Below are positions 1 through 6,866 of a stretch of DNA of 15,493 bases, one piece after another (position 1 is the first letter of the stretch; each line of letters begins with the position of its first letter). A program made the translations under genes and the position numbers. The notes under the pieces are model-generated. The model did not search any database, had not been told where the DNA came from, and saw nothing but the letters and a program-made list of their open reading frames with translations. Source of the DNA: an uncultured bacterium. GTDB taxonomy: Bacteria > Bacteroidota > Bacteroidia > Bacteroidales > Bacteroidaceae. The stretch covers positions 1 through 15,493 of the forward strand of contig CAJMPR010000040.1 in assembly GCA_905215345.1 (NCBI GenBank), written 5' to 3'.

Positions 1-8
1 TGTCCCAT
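1..8 (-). CDS. rpsC: 30S ribosomal protein uS3, first codons only (partial)
   Basis: Only the first eight bases of this gene are in the window. They read ATG GGA CA on the minus strand (M-G-Q/H), which fits the usual MGQK start of bacterial uS3. The gene follows rplV with a gap of five bases (GGTAG), which could act as a weak ribosome binding site. The order rplV then rpsC is the standard S10-operon order, and that order is the main support because the coding evidence is so short. uS3 forms part of the mRNA entry channel of the 30S subunit. The rest of the gene lies beyond the left edge. Confidence 0.75.
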
Positions 9-13
9 CTACC

Positions 14-424
14 TTAATTTTGATCTTCGTTATTACTTTTAGAACCAACGAACAACGTTACGTGGTTTGAACGTTTGCGGATTCTGTAACCTCTACCCTG
101 CGGAGCCGGTCTCATTCTTTTGAGTGTGGCACCACCATCAACAAAAATCTTGGTTACGAACAACTCACCGCTTTCAGCTTTACGTTCGTTTTTCTGCTCC
201 CAGTTAGCGATTGCAGAGCGCAGCAATTTTTCCACTCTGGCTGCAGCCTCTTTAGAAGAGAACTTCAGAACGCCGAGTGCTCTGTTCACCTCCATCCCAC
301 GAATCATGTCAGCCACGAGACGCATTTTACGGGGGGAAGTAGGAACATTTTGCAATTTCGCAAAATACATGGTCTTAAGGGCTTCTTTTCTTTTTTCAGC
401 CGATATTTTTTTTCTTGCTCCCAT
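14..424 (-). CDS. rplV: 50S ribosomal protein uL22
   Basis: Encodes a 136-residue uL22. This protein lines the peptide exit tunnel, and its long beta-hairpin forms part of the tunnel constriction where macrolides bind. The conserved core VPTSPRKMRLVADMIRG is at about residues 27-43. The hairpin with KRMRPAPQGRGYRIRKR is at about 102-118, and the chain ends in the typical NHVTLFV strand plus a short polar tail. It is longer than the roughly 110-residue E. coli protein, with an N-terminal extension of about 20 residues and a C-terminal tail; this length appears usual for Bacteroidetes. The ATG start has no Shine-Dalgarno site and an AT-rich leader. It sits 35 nt after rpsS and 5 nt before rpsC, and is co-transcribed with the S10 group. 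Confidence 0.97.
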   Translation of the reverse strand: MGARKKISAEKRKEALKTMYFAKLQNVPTSPRKMRLVADMIRGMEVNRALGVLKFSSKEAAARVEKLLRSAIANWEQKNERKAESGELFVTKIFVDGGATLKRMRPAPQGRGYRIRKRSNHVTLFVGSKSNNEDQN

Positions 425-459
425 TATATTTATTACTTTATTATTTCAGATAAATCCTG

Positions 460-729
460 TTATTTTTTCTTGTTACCAGCGTGTCCTCTGAATGTACGAG
501 TTGGAGCGAATTCACCCAACTTGTGACCTACCATATTTTCGGTAACATATACAGGAATAAATTTATTTCCGTTGTGAACTGCAACTGTATGGCCTACAAA
601 ATCAGGCGAAATCATTGAAGCTCTGGACCAAGTCTTAACGACAACTTTCTTGCCTGATTCATTCATAGCAAGCACTTTCTTTTCGAGTTTTACGTTAATA
701 TATGGACCTTTTTTTAATGAACGACTCAT
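460..729 (-). CDS. rpsS: 30S ribosomal protein uS19
   Basis: Encodes an 89-residue uS19, the usual length. uS19 lies in the head of the 30S subunit, binds 16S rRNA together with uS13 and contributes to contacts near the A-site tRNA. The N-terminus MSRSLKKGPYI is diagnostic. The core WSRASMISPDFVGHTVAVHNG is in the middle of the chain, and the C-terminal signature ENMVGHKLGEFAPTRTFRGH is followed by a basic tail. The start ATG lies 20 nt after the rplB stop. There is no Shine-Dalgarno motif in that gap, as is common in Bacteroidetes. It is an internal gene of the S10 group and nothing in it looks damaged. Confidence 0.98.
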   Translation of the reverse strand: MSRSLKKGPYINVKLEKKVLAMNESGKKVVVKTWSRASMISPDFVGHTVAVHNGNKFIPVYVTENMVGHKLGEFAPTRTFRGHAGNKKK

Positions 730-749
730 AGTTTACTCAATTAATCAGA

Positions 750-1574
750 TTACTTTTTTCTTCTCTCAATAATGTACTTAGACGATTGTTTCTTCGGAGC
801 TCTAGTCTTAAGTCCCTTAGCATACAATCCCTTACGAGATCTTGGGTGACCTCCGGAAGCACGTCCTTCACCACCACCCATCGGGTGATCAACCGGGTTC
901 ATAACAACACCACGGTTACGAGGACGACGGCCTTGCCAACGAGAGCGTCCAGCCTTACCTGAGCTTTCCAATCCATGATCTGAGTTACCAACGCTACCGA
1001 TAGTAGCTTTACAAGTGCTAAGTATTTGTCTTACTTCACCTGAAGGCAATTTAATTACACAGTATTTACCTTCTCTTGAAGTCAGCTGAGCGAAGTTTCC
1101 TGCTGATCTAACCAAAGCAGCACCCTGACCCGGACGCAATTCAATATTGTGAATTACTGTACCGACCGGGATATTCTGAAGCGGAAGTGCATTACCAATC
1201 TCAGGCGCCGCATTCTCTCCGGACATCAAAGTCGCACCAACTTGCAATCCATTGGGAGCAATAATATATCTTTTTTCTCCATCTGCATAAAACAACAAAG
1301 CAATACGAGCCGAACGATTCGGATCATATTCAATTGTTTTAACCACTGCAGGTACACCATCTTTATTTCTCTTGAAATCAATGATACGGATAATCTTCTT
1401 ACTACCGCCACCAATGTAGCGCATGGTCATTTTACCTGTATTGTTACGACCACCAGTAGATTTCTTACCAAATACAAGAGACTTTTCTGGTACTCGTGCA
1501 GTAATCTCTTCGAAAGTACCAATAATTTTATGTCTTTGCCCCGGTGTTGTGGGCTTAAATTTACGTACTGCCAT
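750..1574 (-). CDS. rplB: 50S ribosomal protein uL2
   Basis: Encodes a 274-residue uL2 (E. coli uL2 is 273). uL2 is a primary 23S rRNA binder needed for subunit joining and close to the peptidyl transferase centre. The OB-fold and SH3-like core spans roughly residues 40-200, with the recognisable NIELRPGQGAALVRSAG stretch at about 143-159. The C-terminal loop carries NPVDHPMGGGEGR at about 226-238. It includes His230, the counterpart of E. coli His229, which has been linked to peptidyl transfer. The ending is strongly basic. The gene starts five bases after the rplW stop, so translation is probably coupled. No Shine-Dalgarno site is present. Confidence 0.98.
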   Translation of the reverse strand: MAVRKFKPTTPGQRHKIIGTFEEITARVPEKSLVFGKKSTGGRNNTGKMTMRYIGGGSKKIIRIIDFKRNKDGVPAVVKTIEYDPNRSARIALLFYADGEKRYIIAPNGLQVGATLMSGENAAPEIGNALPLQNIPVGTVIHNIELRPGQGAALVRSAGNFAQLTSREGKYCVIKLPSGEVRQILSTCKATIGSVGNSDHGLESSGKAGRSRWQGRRPRNRGVVMNPVDHPMGGGEGRASGGHPRSRKGLYAKGLKTRAPKKQSSKYIIERRKK

Positions 1575-1579
1575 TTCTT

Positions 1580-1873
1580 TTAAATATTGCTATAAAAATC
1601 AATAGTATCTCCTTCTTTCAACGTAACAATCGCTTTTTTATAAGCATTTGTGCGTCCGTTGATGATACCTGCGCGTGTATAGCGGCTTTTGTTTTTGCCG
1701 GCATAGCGGATTGTATTCACATCAACCACGGTAACGTTGTAAAGGGCTTCAACTTCGTTCTTAATTTCCAGTTTATTAGCTTCAGGACGCACGATAAAAC
1801 CGAAACGATTGTTCGCCTTATCAGTAATTGCAGTCATTTTTTCTGTCACTAACGGTTTAATAATAATTCCCAT
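1580..1873 (-). CDS. rplW: 50S ribosomal protein uL23
   Basis: Encodes a 97-residue uL23. It sits at the exit of the peptide tunnel and forms the docking site for trigger factor and SRP. The N-terminal IIKPLVTEK contains Glu11, which aligns with E. coli Glu18, the residue contacted by trigger factor. The VEALYNVTVVDVNT and KKAIVTLKEGDTIDF segments are typical of the family. The start is well fixed because a consensus Shine-Dalgarno, AAGGAGG, lies 8 nt upstream of the ATG. That is unusual in this window (see the separate entry). The gene starts 16 nt after the rplD stop and ends 5 nt before rplB. Confidence 0.97.
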   Translation of the reverse strand: MGIIIKPLVTEKMTAITDKANNRFGFIVRPEANKLEIKNEVEALYNVTVVDVNTIRYAGKNKSRYTRAGIINGRTNAYKKAIVTLKEGDTIDFYSNI

Positions 1874-1881
1874 TATTTAAG

Positions 1882-1888
1882 CCTCCTT
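1882..1888 (-). promoter_or_regulatory. Consensus Shine-Dalgarno site of rplW
   Basis: The minus strand reads AAGGAGG here, 8 nt before the rplW ATG and directly after the rplD stop codon (1892-1890). The match to the anti-Shine-Dalgarno is full length and the spacing is ideal. The other starts in the window lack a comparable site; fusA has only AAGGA, and the rest have A/T-rich leaders. The site therefore decides the rplW start. It may let rplW initiate independently or respond differently from its neighbours. Confidence 0.8.
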
Positions 1889-1889
1889 T

Positions 1890-2516
1890 TTACATTAAGA
1901 TATTGTCGATAGCAGAAAGTGCGCTTTCAGCAAACACAACAACCCCAGCGTCCAATACTCTATAAGTATTTAACCCTGAGATAGTCTGCACGTTAGCACC
2001 CTTCACGTTACGAGCCGACAAATATACGTTTTTATTTGCTTCTGGTAAAATTACAAGCAGCTTTTTGTCAGAAACTTTAAGTTTTTTTGTCATTGCAACG
2101 AAATCCTTAGTCTTAGGAGCTTCAAAATTAAAGTCCTCTACGATTACGATAGCGTTGTTCTGAGCCTTATATGACAAAGCTGACTTACGTGCCAAAGCTT
2201 TAACTTTTTTATTCAGTTTGAAGTAGTAATCTCTCGGCTTCGGACCGAATACACGAGCACCACCTACAAGTACCGGTGAGTTCATATCACCACGACGTGC
2301 ACCACCACCACCTTTCTGGCGGCCGATCTTACGAGTAGAACCGCTAATTTCGCTTCTCTCTTTTGATTTGTGCGTGCCCTGACGTTGGTTAGCCATAAAC
2401 TGTTTAACATCCAAGTAGATAGCGTGATCGTTGGGCTCAATTCCGAAGATAGACTCGTTTAACGTAATCTTTCTCCCAGTGTCTTCACCTTTAATGTTAT
2501 ATACGTTAACTTCCAT
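1890..2516 (-). CDS. rplD: 50S ribosomal protein uL4
   Basis: Encodes a 208-residue uL4 (E. coli 201). Its globular part binds 23S rRNA, and a long loop reaches the tunnel constriction opposite uL22. The loop is at about residues 60-95 with RQKGGGGARRGD, then the GPKPRDYYFKLNKK segment where the fold resumes. The C-terminal half contains VKGANVQTISGLNTYRVLDA, typical of the family. In E. coli uL4 also represses its own S10 operon; whether that happens here is unknown. The start overlaps the stop of rplC by one base (TAATG), indicating translational coupling. There is no Shine-Dalgarno motif. Confidence 0.97.
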   Translation of the reverse strand: MEVNVYNIKGEDTGRKITLNESIFGIEPNDHAIYLDVKQFMANQRQGTHKSKERSEISGSTRKIGRQKGGGGARRGDMNSPVLVGGARVFGPKPRDYYFKLNKKVKALARKSALSYKAQNNAIVIVEDFNFEAPKTKDFVAMTKKLKVSDKKLLVILPEANKNVYLSARNVKGANVQTISGLNTYRVLDAGVVVFAESALSAIDNILM

Positions 2517-3133
2517 TATTTCTCAATTATTACGATTGAACCTTTGCAACCCGGTACAGACCCCTTAATCAAAAGGAGATTGTGTTCCGCAATTACTTTT
2601 AATACCTGCAAGTTTTGAACAGTCACTCTGTCTCCACCAAGTTGCCCACCCATGCGCATTCCTTTGAATACTTTTGCAGGATAAGAACAAGCACCGATAG
2701 AACCCGGCTTACGAGCGCGGTTATGCTGACCGTGAGTAGTTTGACCTACACCACCGAAACCATGACGTTTCACAACACCCTGGAAACCTTTACCTTTAGA
2801 GGTACCAACAACGTCAACAAAGTCAGCGCCATCAAACAGCTCTACGGTAACAGTATCACCCAGATTCAATTCTGTCTCAAATTCTTTGAACTCAGCCAAG
2901 TGTTTCTTGGGAGTTACTCCAGCTCTTTTGAAGTGGCCCATTAAAGGCTTTGTAGTGTGCTTCTCTTTTTTATCTTGGAAGCCCAACTGAACAGCTTTAT
3001 AACCGTCCTTTTCTACAGTTTTCACTTGAGTAACAACACAAGGACCTGCTTCGATAACAGTGCATGGTACATTTTTACCCTCGGCACTGAAAACGGATGT
3101 CATTCCGATTTTTTTTCCTAATAATCCTGGCAT
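2516..3133 (-). CDS. rplC: 50S ribosomal protein uL3
   Basis: Encodes a 205-residue uL3, an early 23S rRNA binder whose extended loop reaches towards the peptidyl transferase centre. The N-terminus MPGLLGKKIGMTSVF is diagnostic. GKGFQGVVKRHGFGG at about residues 114-128 and KVFKGMRMGGQLGGDRVT at about 154-171 are family signatures. In the loop, residues 147-150 read G-A-C-S where E. coli has G-Q-N-Q. The glutamine methylated by PrmB in E. coli is therefore absent. The ATG is 18 nt after the rpsJ stop, and the stop overlaps the rplD start by one base. Confidence 0.98.
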   Translation of the reverse strand: MPGLLGKKIGMTSVFSAEGKNVPCTVIEAGPCVVTQVKTVEKDGYKAVQLGFQDKKEKHTTKPLMGHFKRAGVTPKKHLAEFKEFETELNLGDTVTVELFDGADFVDVVGTSKGKGFQGVVKRHGFGGVGQTTHGQHNRARKPGSIGACSYPAKVFKGMRMGGQLGGDRVTVQNLQVLKVIAEHNLLLIKGSVPGCKGSIVIIEK

Positions 3134-3151
3134 TTCACTAATTTTTAAATA

Positions 3152-3457
3152 CTACACTTTAATTTCTACTTCTACACCACTCGGCAACTCCAATTTCATC
3201 AGAGCATCTACTGTCTTAGCTGTTGAGCTATAGATGTCAATCAGTCTCTTATAAGAAGAGAGTTCGAATTGTTCACGCGACTTTTTGTTAACAAAAGTCG
3301 AACGGTTCACGGTAAAGATACGCTTATGCGTAGGAAGAGGAATAGGACCGCTAACGATGGCGCCCGTTGCCTTCACCGTTCTTACAATCTTCTCAGCTGA
3401 CTTGTCAACCAAGTTGTGGTCATAAGATTTCAGTTTGATTCTAATTTTTTGACTCAT
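3152..3457 (-). CDS. rpsJ: 30S ribosomal protein uS10 (also NusE)
   Basis: Encodes a 101-residue uS10, first gene of the S10 group. It is a 30S head protein and, as NusE, a partner of NusB and NusG in transcription antitermination and transcription-translation coupling. IRIKLKSYDH at the N-terminus, GPIPLPTHKRIFTV at about residues 37-50, and KTVDALMKLELPSGVEVEI at the end are diagnostic. The loop TFVNKKSREQFE corresponds to the E. coli segment around Val57, the site of mutations lowering tetracycline susceptibility. Val is kept here. The gene is 82 nt downstream of fusA, with a hairpin in the gap and no clear promoter of its own, so it is probably expressed with the str group. Confidence 0.98.
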   Translation of the reverse strand: MSQKIRIKLKSYDHNLVDKSAEKIVRTVKATGAIVSGPIPLPTHKRIFTVNRSTFVNKKSREQFELSSYKRLIDIYSSTAKTVDALMKLELPSGVEVEIKV

Positions 3458-3496
3458 TACTGTTTTAATTATTAATAGTTATATAAGATGAAGTTT

Positions 3497-3526
3497 CGTA
3501 GACTAAGAGTCATTCGCTAGTCTACG
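3497..3526 (-). promoter_or_regulatory. Perfect 9-bp hairpin between fusA and rpsJ
   Basis: The arms at 3497-3505 (CGTAGACTA on the plus strand) and 3518-3526 (TAGTCTACG) are perfectly complementary around a 12-base loop. Two more pairs can form beyond one mismatch. The hairpin starts 13 nt after the fusA stop and ends 39 nt before the rpsJ start. On the minus strand the stem is followed by GAAACTTCATC, not a run of T, so it is not a normal intrinsic terminator. It could be a processing or attenuation element, or a 3'-end stabiliser separating the str and S10 groups. The structure is seen directly; the function is inferred. Confidence 0.6.
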
Positions 3527-3539
3527 GAATTCAAGTTTT

Positions 3540-5657
3540 TTAGAGTAAATCAGCACGTCCCTTCACTTCTTCCAATACTGCCTTGGCAATAGAGTTAGAA
3601 ACCTGAGCATGATGAGAATATACCATTGATGAAGTCGCACGTCCGGAAGTAATAGTACGCAAAGCTGTTACATAGCCGAACATTTCTGCCAACGGAACCA
3701 TAGCTTTAACGATACGAGCACCAGAACGACTAGATTCCATACCTTCTACCTGACCACGACGTTTGTTCAAGTCACCGATAACATCACCCATATTTTCTTC
3801 TGGAGTCACAACTTCCAGTTTCATGATAGGTTCCATCAATACCGGACCTGCTTTAGCACAAGCACTCTTATAAGCTTGGATAGCACAGATTTCAAAAGAC
3901 AACTGGTCAGAGTCAACCGGGTGGAACGAACCATCAAGCAGAGTCACTTTCAGTGAATCAAGCGGATAGCCAGCCAACACACCATTCTTCATAGCAGTCG
4001 TAAAACCTTTCTGTACAGAAGGAATAAATTCTTTAGGAATATTACCACCCTTCACTTCGTCTACAAATTGCAAACCACCTTGAGTAAAGTCTGCATCAGC
4101 AGGACCAATATTCACAATAATATCAGCGAATTTACCACGACCACCAGACTGCTTCTTATAAACTTCACGCAAGTTAACCATCTTCGTAATAGCTTCCTTA
4201 TAGTTAACCTGGGGCTTACCTTGATTACATTCTACCTTAAACTCACGTTTCAGACGGTCAATAATGATATCCAAGTGAAGCTCACCCATACCAGAGATAA
4301 CTGTCTGGCCTGTTTGTTCATCAGTTTTCACCGTAAACGTCGGGTCTTCCTCAGCCAATTTGGCCAAGCCATTAGACAATTTATCCATATCCTTCTGAGT
4401 CTTAGGCTCAACTGCAATACCAATTACCGGTTCCGGGAAGTCCATAGATTCAAGTACGATAGGAGCAGCTTCATCACACAAAGTATCACCTGTATGAATA
4501 TCCTTGAAACCAACACCTGCACCGATATCACCTGCACCAATCACTTCAACAGGATTCTGTTTGTTTGAGTGCATCTGGAACAGACGAGAAACACGTTCTT
4601 TCTTACCAGAACGAGAATTGTAAATATAAGAACCGGCTTCAATCTTACCAGAATACACACGGAAGAAAGTCAAACGACCTACATACGGGTCTGTAGCGAT
4701 CTTAAATGCCAAAGCAGACGTTTTATCATCTTCACTTGGCTTACGATCCTCTTCAGCACCGGTATCAGGGTTTGTACCGGTTACATTTTCTGTATCCAAT
4801 GGAGATGGCAAGAATGCACAAACATAGTCAAGCAAAGTCTGTACACCTTTATTCTTAAACGAAGAGCCACATAACATCGGAACAATAGCCATTTGCACAG
4901 TAGCATTACGAAGAGCTCTCAGTACTTCTTCTTCAGTAATAGTAGAAGGGTCGTCGAAATATTTCTCCATCAATGCATCATCAAATTCAGCTACTTTTTC
5001 GAGCATCTTATCTCTCCATTCGTTAGCTTCATCAACCAAATTAGCCGGGATTTCTTCTACAGAATAGTCAGCACCCATTGTTTCGTCATGCCAGTAAATA
5101 GCTTTCATTTTAACAAGGTCAACCAAACCTTTGAAAGACTCTTCAGCACCGATAGGAACAACGATCGGACACGGATTAGCACCCAAAACGTCTTTCATCT
5201 GACGAACAACTTCAAAGAAGTCAGCGCCAGAACGGTCCATCTTATTAACATAAGCAATACGAGGCACGTTATATTTGTCAGCTTGCCGCCATACAGTTTC
5301 AGATTGCGGTTCAACACCACCTACTGCACAATATGCAGCAACAGCGCCATCCAAGATACGCAGTGAACGTTCTACCTCAGCGGTAAAGTCAACGTGTCCC
5401 GGAGTATCAATCAAGTTGATTTTATAAGTATCACCTGCATATTTCCAACGAGTAGTAGTAGCGGCAGAAGTGATAGTAATACCACGTTCTTGCTCTTGCT
5501 CCATCCAGTCCATCGTAGCAGCACCATCGTGCACCTCACCGATTTTGTGAGTCAAGCCCGTATAAAACAGGATACGTTCAGAGGTTGTTGTTTTTCCGGC
5601 ATCAATGTGAGCCATGATACCGATATTGCGCGTCAAATGTAAATCGTTCTTTGCCAT
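3540..5657 (-). CDS. fusA: Elongation factor G (translocase, EF-G1 type)
   Basis: Encodes a 705-residue EF-G. It uses GTP to drive tRNA-mRNA translocation, and with ribosome recycling factor it splits ribosomes. All GTPase motifs are intact: P-loop AHIDAGKT at residues 16-23, switch I RGITITS from 58, DTPGH at 84-88, and NKMD at 138-141. The G domain with its insert runs to about 295. A short acidic linker (about 300-315) precedes domain II, then III, IV and V follow. Domain IV keeps the tip histidine in DGSFHPVDSDQL. Bacteroides also carries a paralogue, EF-G2, reported to lack GTPase activity; the complete G motifs and operon position mark this one as the canonical factor. The ATG has a weak AAGGA eight bases upstream. 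rpsG ends 58 nt before it. Confidence 0.98.
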   Translation of the reverse strand: MAKNDLHLTRNIGIMAHIDAGKTTTSERILFYTGLTHKIGEVHDGAATMDWMEQEQERGITITSAATTTRWKYAGDTYKINLIDTPGHVDFTAEVERSLRILDGAVAAYCAVGGVEPQSETVWRQADKYNVPRIAYVNKMDRSGADFFEVVRQMKDVLGANPCPIVVPIGAEESFKGLVDLVKMKAIYWHDETMGADYSVEEIPANLVDEANEWRDKMLEKVAEFDDALMEKYFDDPSTITEEEVLRALRNATVQMAIVPMLCGSSFKNKGVQTLLDYVCAFLPSPLDTENVTGTNPDTGAEEDRKPSEDDKTSALAFKIATDPYVGRLTFFRVYSGKIEAGSYIYNSRSGKKERVSRLFQMHSNKQNPVEVIGAGDIGAGVGFKDIHTGDTLCDEAAPIVLESMDFPEPVIGIAVEPKTQKDMDKLSNGLAKLAEEDPTFTVKTDEQTGQTVISGMGELHLDIIIDRLKREFKVECNQGKPQVNYKEAITKMVNLREVYKKQSGGRGKFADIIVNIGPADADFTQGGLQFVDEVKGGNIPKEFIPSVQKGFTTAMKNGVLAGYPLDSLKVTLLDGSFHPVDSDQLSFEICAIQAYKSACAKAGPVLMEPIMKLEVVTPEENMGDVIGDLNKRRGQVEGMESSRSGARIVKAMVPLAEMFGYVTALRTITSGRATSSMVYSHHAQVSNSIAKAVLEEVKGRADLL

Positions 5658-5715
5658 TTTCTAATTCCTTTTACTTTAAGTTTTTAATCTTTTAATCGGT
5701 TATTCTCTTATAGTA

Positions 5716-6192
5716 TTAGAATCTGAAATGAGCAAATGCACGGTTAGCTTCAGCCATTCTGTGCATATCTTCTTTACGTTTGTAAGCACCACCCTGTTCA
5801 TTAAAGGCATCCATGATTTCAGCAGCCAACTTATCAGCCATTGACTTACCACCACGTTTGCGAGCATAAAGAATTAAATTCTTCATAGAAATAGATTCTT
5901 TACGATCGGGACGGATTTCTGTAGGAACCTGAAAAGTAGCACCACCTACACGGCGAGACTTAACTTCCACTTGGGGAGTTACGTTATCCAATGCTTTTTT
6001 CCAGATTTCAAGAGAGGATTTCTCTTCGTTCTGCATTTTGTTTTTCACTGTCTCCAAAGCAGCGTAGAAGATTTCATAAGAAGTATTCTTCTTTCCATCG
6101 TACATCAAGTGATTAACGAACTTGGAAACTTTCACATCACTAAACACGGGATCCGGAAGGATGACGCGTTTTTTAGGTTTTGCTTTTCTCAT
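5716..6192 (-). CDS. rpsG: 30S ribosomal protein uS7
   Basis: Encodes a 158-residue uS7, the primary assembly protein of the 30S head that also lies near the E-site tRNA and the mRNA exit. The chain starts with a basic MRKAKPKKR. KFVNHLMYDGKKN comes at about residues 24-36, and the signature VGGATFQVPTEIRPDR at about 82-97. It ends with HRMAEANRAFAHFRF. The length is close to the E. coli protein. It lies 155 nt after rpsL, the longest gap inside this group, and 58 nt before fusA. In E. coli uS7 represses translation by binding the rpsL-rpsG intercistronic mRNA; the wide gap here would leave room for a similar site, but no such structure is recognised. Confidence 0.98.
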   Translation of the reverse strand: MRKAKPKKRVILPDPVFSDVKVSKFVNHLMYDGKKNTSYEIFYAALETVKNKMQNEEKSSLEIWKKALDNVTPQVEVKSRRVGGATFQVPTEIRPDRKESISMKNLILYARKRGGKSMADKLAAEIMDAFNEQGGAYKRKEDMHRMAEANRAFAHFRF

Positions 6193-6347
6193 TTGTCTGA
6201 AAGAATAATGTTTTTCGTTCTTGGTTGTTTACTTTTGTTCTCTTCAACTCTCCCACCGGAAAATTTACTCAACCTTTAGCATTTCCAACAAACTAAAACG
6301 TAAGTTATTACTTTTAATTTTACTGTTTTTCAGTGTTTAGCCGCTGA
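6193..6347 (-). other. 155-nt rpsL-rpsG intercistronic spacer
   Basis: AT-rich non-coding spacer with no ORF of note. I see only weak helices, for example ACTG/CAGT around a five-A loop at about 6322-6334, and no intrinsic terminator. A TTAGTTTG sequence on the minus strand misses the -7 consensus by one base and lacks a TTTG at the right distance, so no internal promoter is called. In E. coli the equivalent gap (about 96 nt) is the uS7 feedback site. By position this spacer is a candidate for such control, but the sequence alone does not show it. Confidence 0.4.
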
Positions 6348-6749
6348 TTATTTTTTCTTAGCGGGAGCAGCTTGTCCCGGTTTCGGACGCTTAGCACCAT
6401 ATTTAGAACGTCTTTGAGTACGATTGGCAACACCTGCAGTATCCAAAGTACCACGAACGATGTGATAACGCACACCCGGAAGGTCTTTTACACGACCACC
6501 GCGCACCAATACAATAGAGTGCTCCTGCAAGTTATGACCTTCTCCCGGAATATAAGAGTTTACCTCTTTACCGTTAGTCAAACGTACACGGGCTACTTTA
6601 CGCATAGCTGAATTCGGTTTTTTCGGAGTGGTTGTATACACTCTCACGCAAACGCCACGTCTTTGAGGACAAGAATCCAAGGCAGGAGATTTACTTTTCT
6701 CTACCAACACCTCGCGTCCTTTTCTTACTAATTGCTGAATTGTAGGCAT
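6348..6749 (-). CDS. rpsL: 30S ribosomal protein uS12
   Basis: Encodes a 133-residue uS12, the decoding-centre protein that monitors codon-anticodon pairing and is the main streptomycin-resistance target. TTTPKKPNSAMRKVARVRLT is at about residues 40-59 and GGRVKDLPGVRYH at about 84-96. Lys43 or Lys44 and Lys88, the classical resistance positions, are unchanged. Asp89, the site of RimO methylthiolation in E. coli, is present. The C-terminus has a lysine-, alanine- and proline-rich extension (KPGQAAPAKKK) beyond the 124-residue E. coli form. It is first in the str group, about 55-60 nt downstream of the inferred transcription start. The ATG has no Shine-Dalgarno. Confidence 0.98.
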   Translation of the reverse strand: MPTIQQLVRKGREVLVEKSKSPALDSCPQRRGVCVRVYTTTPKKPNSAMRKVARVRLTNGKEVNSYIPGEGHNLQEHSIVLVRGGRVKDLPGVRYHIVRGTLDTAGVANRTQRRSKYGAKRPKPGQAAPAKKK

Positions 6750-6812
6750 TTTAATTGTTTTTAGTTATATATTATTGTTTATATTAATTCAAAACTATAC
6801 ACTTTTGGGCTG

Positions 6813-6842
6813 CAAAGATACTAATAAGTTTTGAATTATCAA
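6813..6842 (-). promoter_or_regulatory. Bacteroides-type sigma-ABfr promoter for the str operon (rpsL)
   Basis: On the minus strand, TTG (6842-6840) is followed by a 19-bp spacer and TATCTTTG (6820-6813). This is a full match to the -7 consensus TAnnTTTG of the Bacteroides primary sigma factor, with the -33 TTG at the expected distance. Transcription should start within about 5-10 nt, near 6805, giving a leader of roughly 55-60 nt before rpsL. The -33 element lies only 24 nt past the DUF3467 stop. No intrinsic terminator separates the two, so read-through from the DUF3467 promoter may add to expression. Confidence 0.85.
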
Positions 6843-6866
6843 TGCACTACAAGTTTTTTTTTGATT

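Noticed and set aside
3497..3526. fusA-rpsJ hairpin as an intrinsic terminator
   Set aside because: The stem is followed by GAAACTTCATC on the minus strand, not by a T run, and no promoter is visible downstream to express the S10 genes if transcription stopped here.
3540..5657. EF-G as the GTPase-deficient paralogue EF-G2
   Set aside because: All GTPase motifs (AHIDAGKT, RGIT, DTPGH, NKMD) are intact and the gene sits in the str operon, so it is the canonical EF-G.
6272..6300. Promoter-like TTAGTTTG in the rpsL-rpsG spacer (minus strand)
   Set aside because: It differs from TAnnTTTG by one base and has no TTTG or TTG at 19-21 bp upstream, unlike the two called promoters.
6485..6625. Possible streptomycin-resistance changes in uS12
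   Set aside because: Both lysines at the classical positions (PKKPNS and GRVKDLPG) are wild type, so no resistance allele is indicated.
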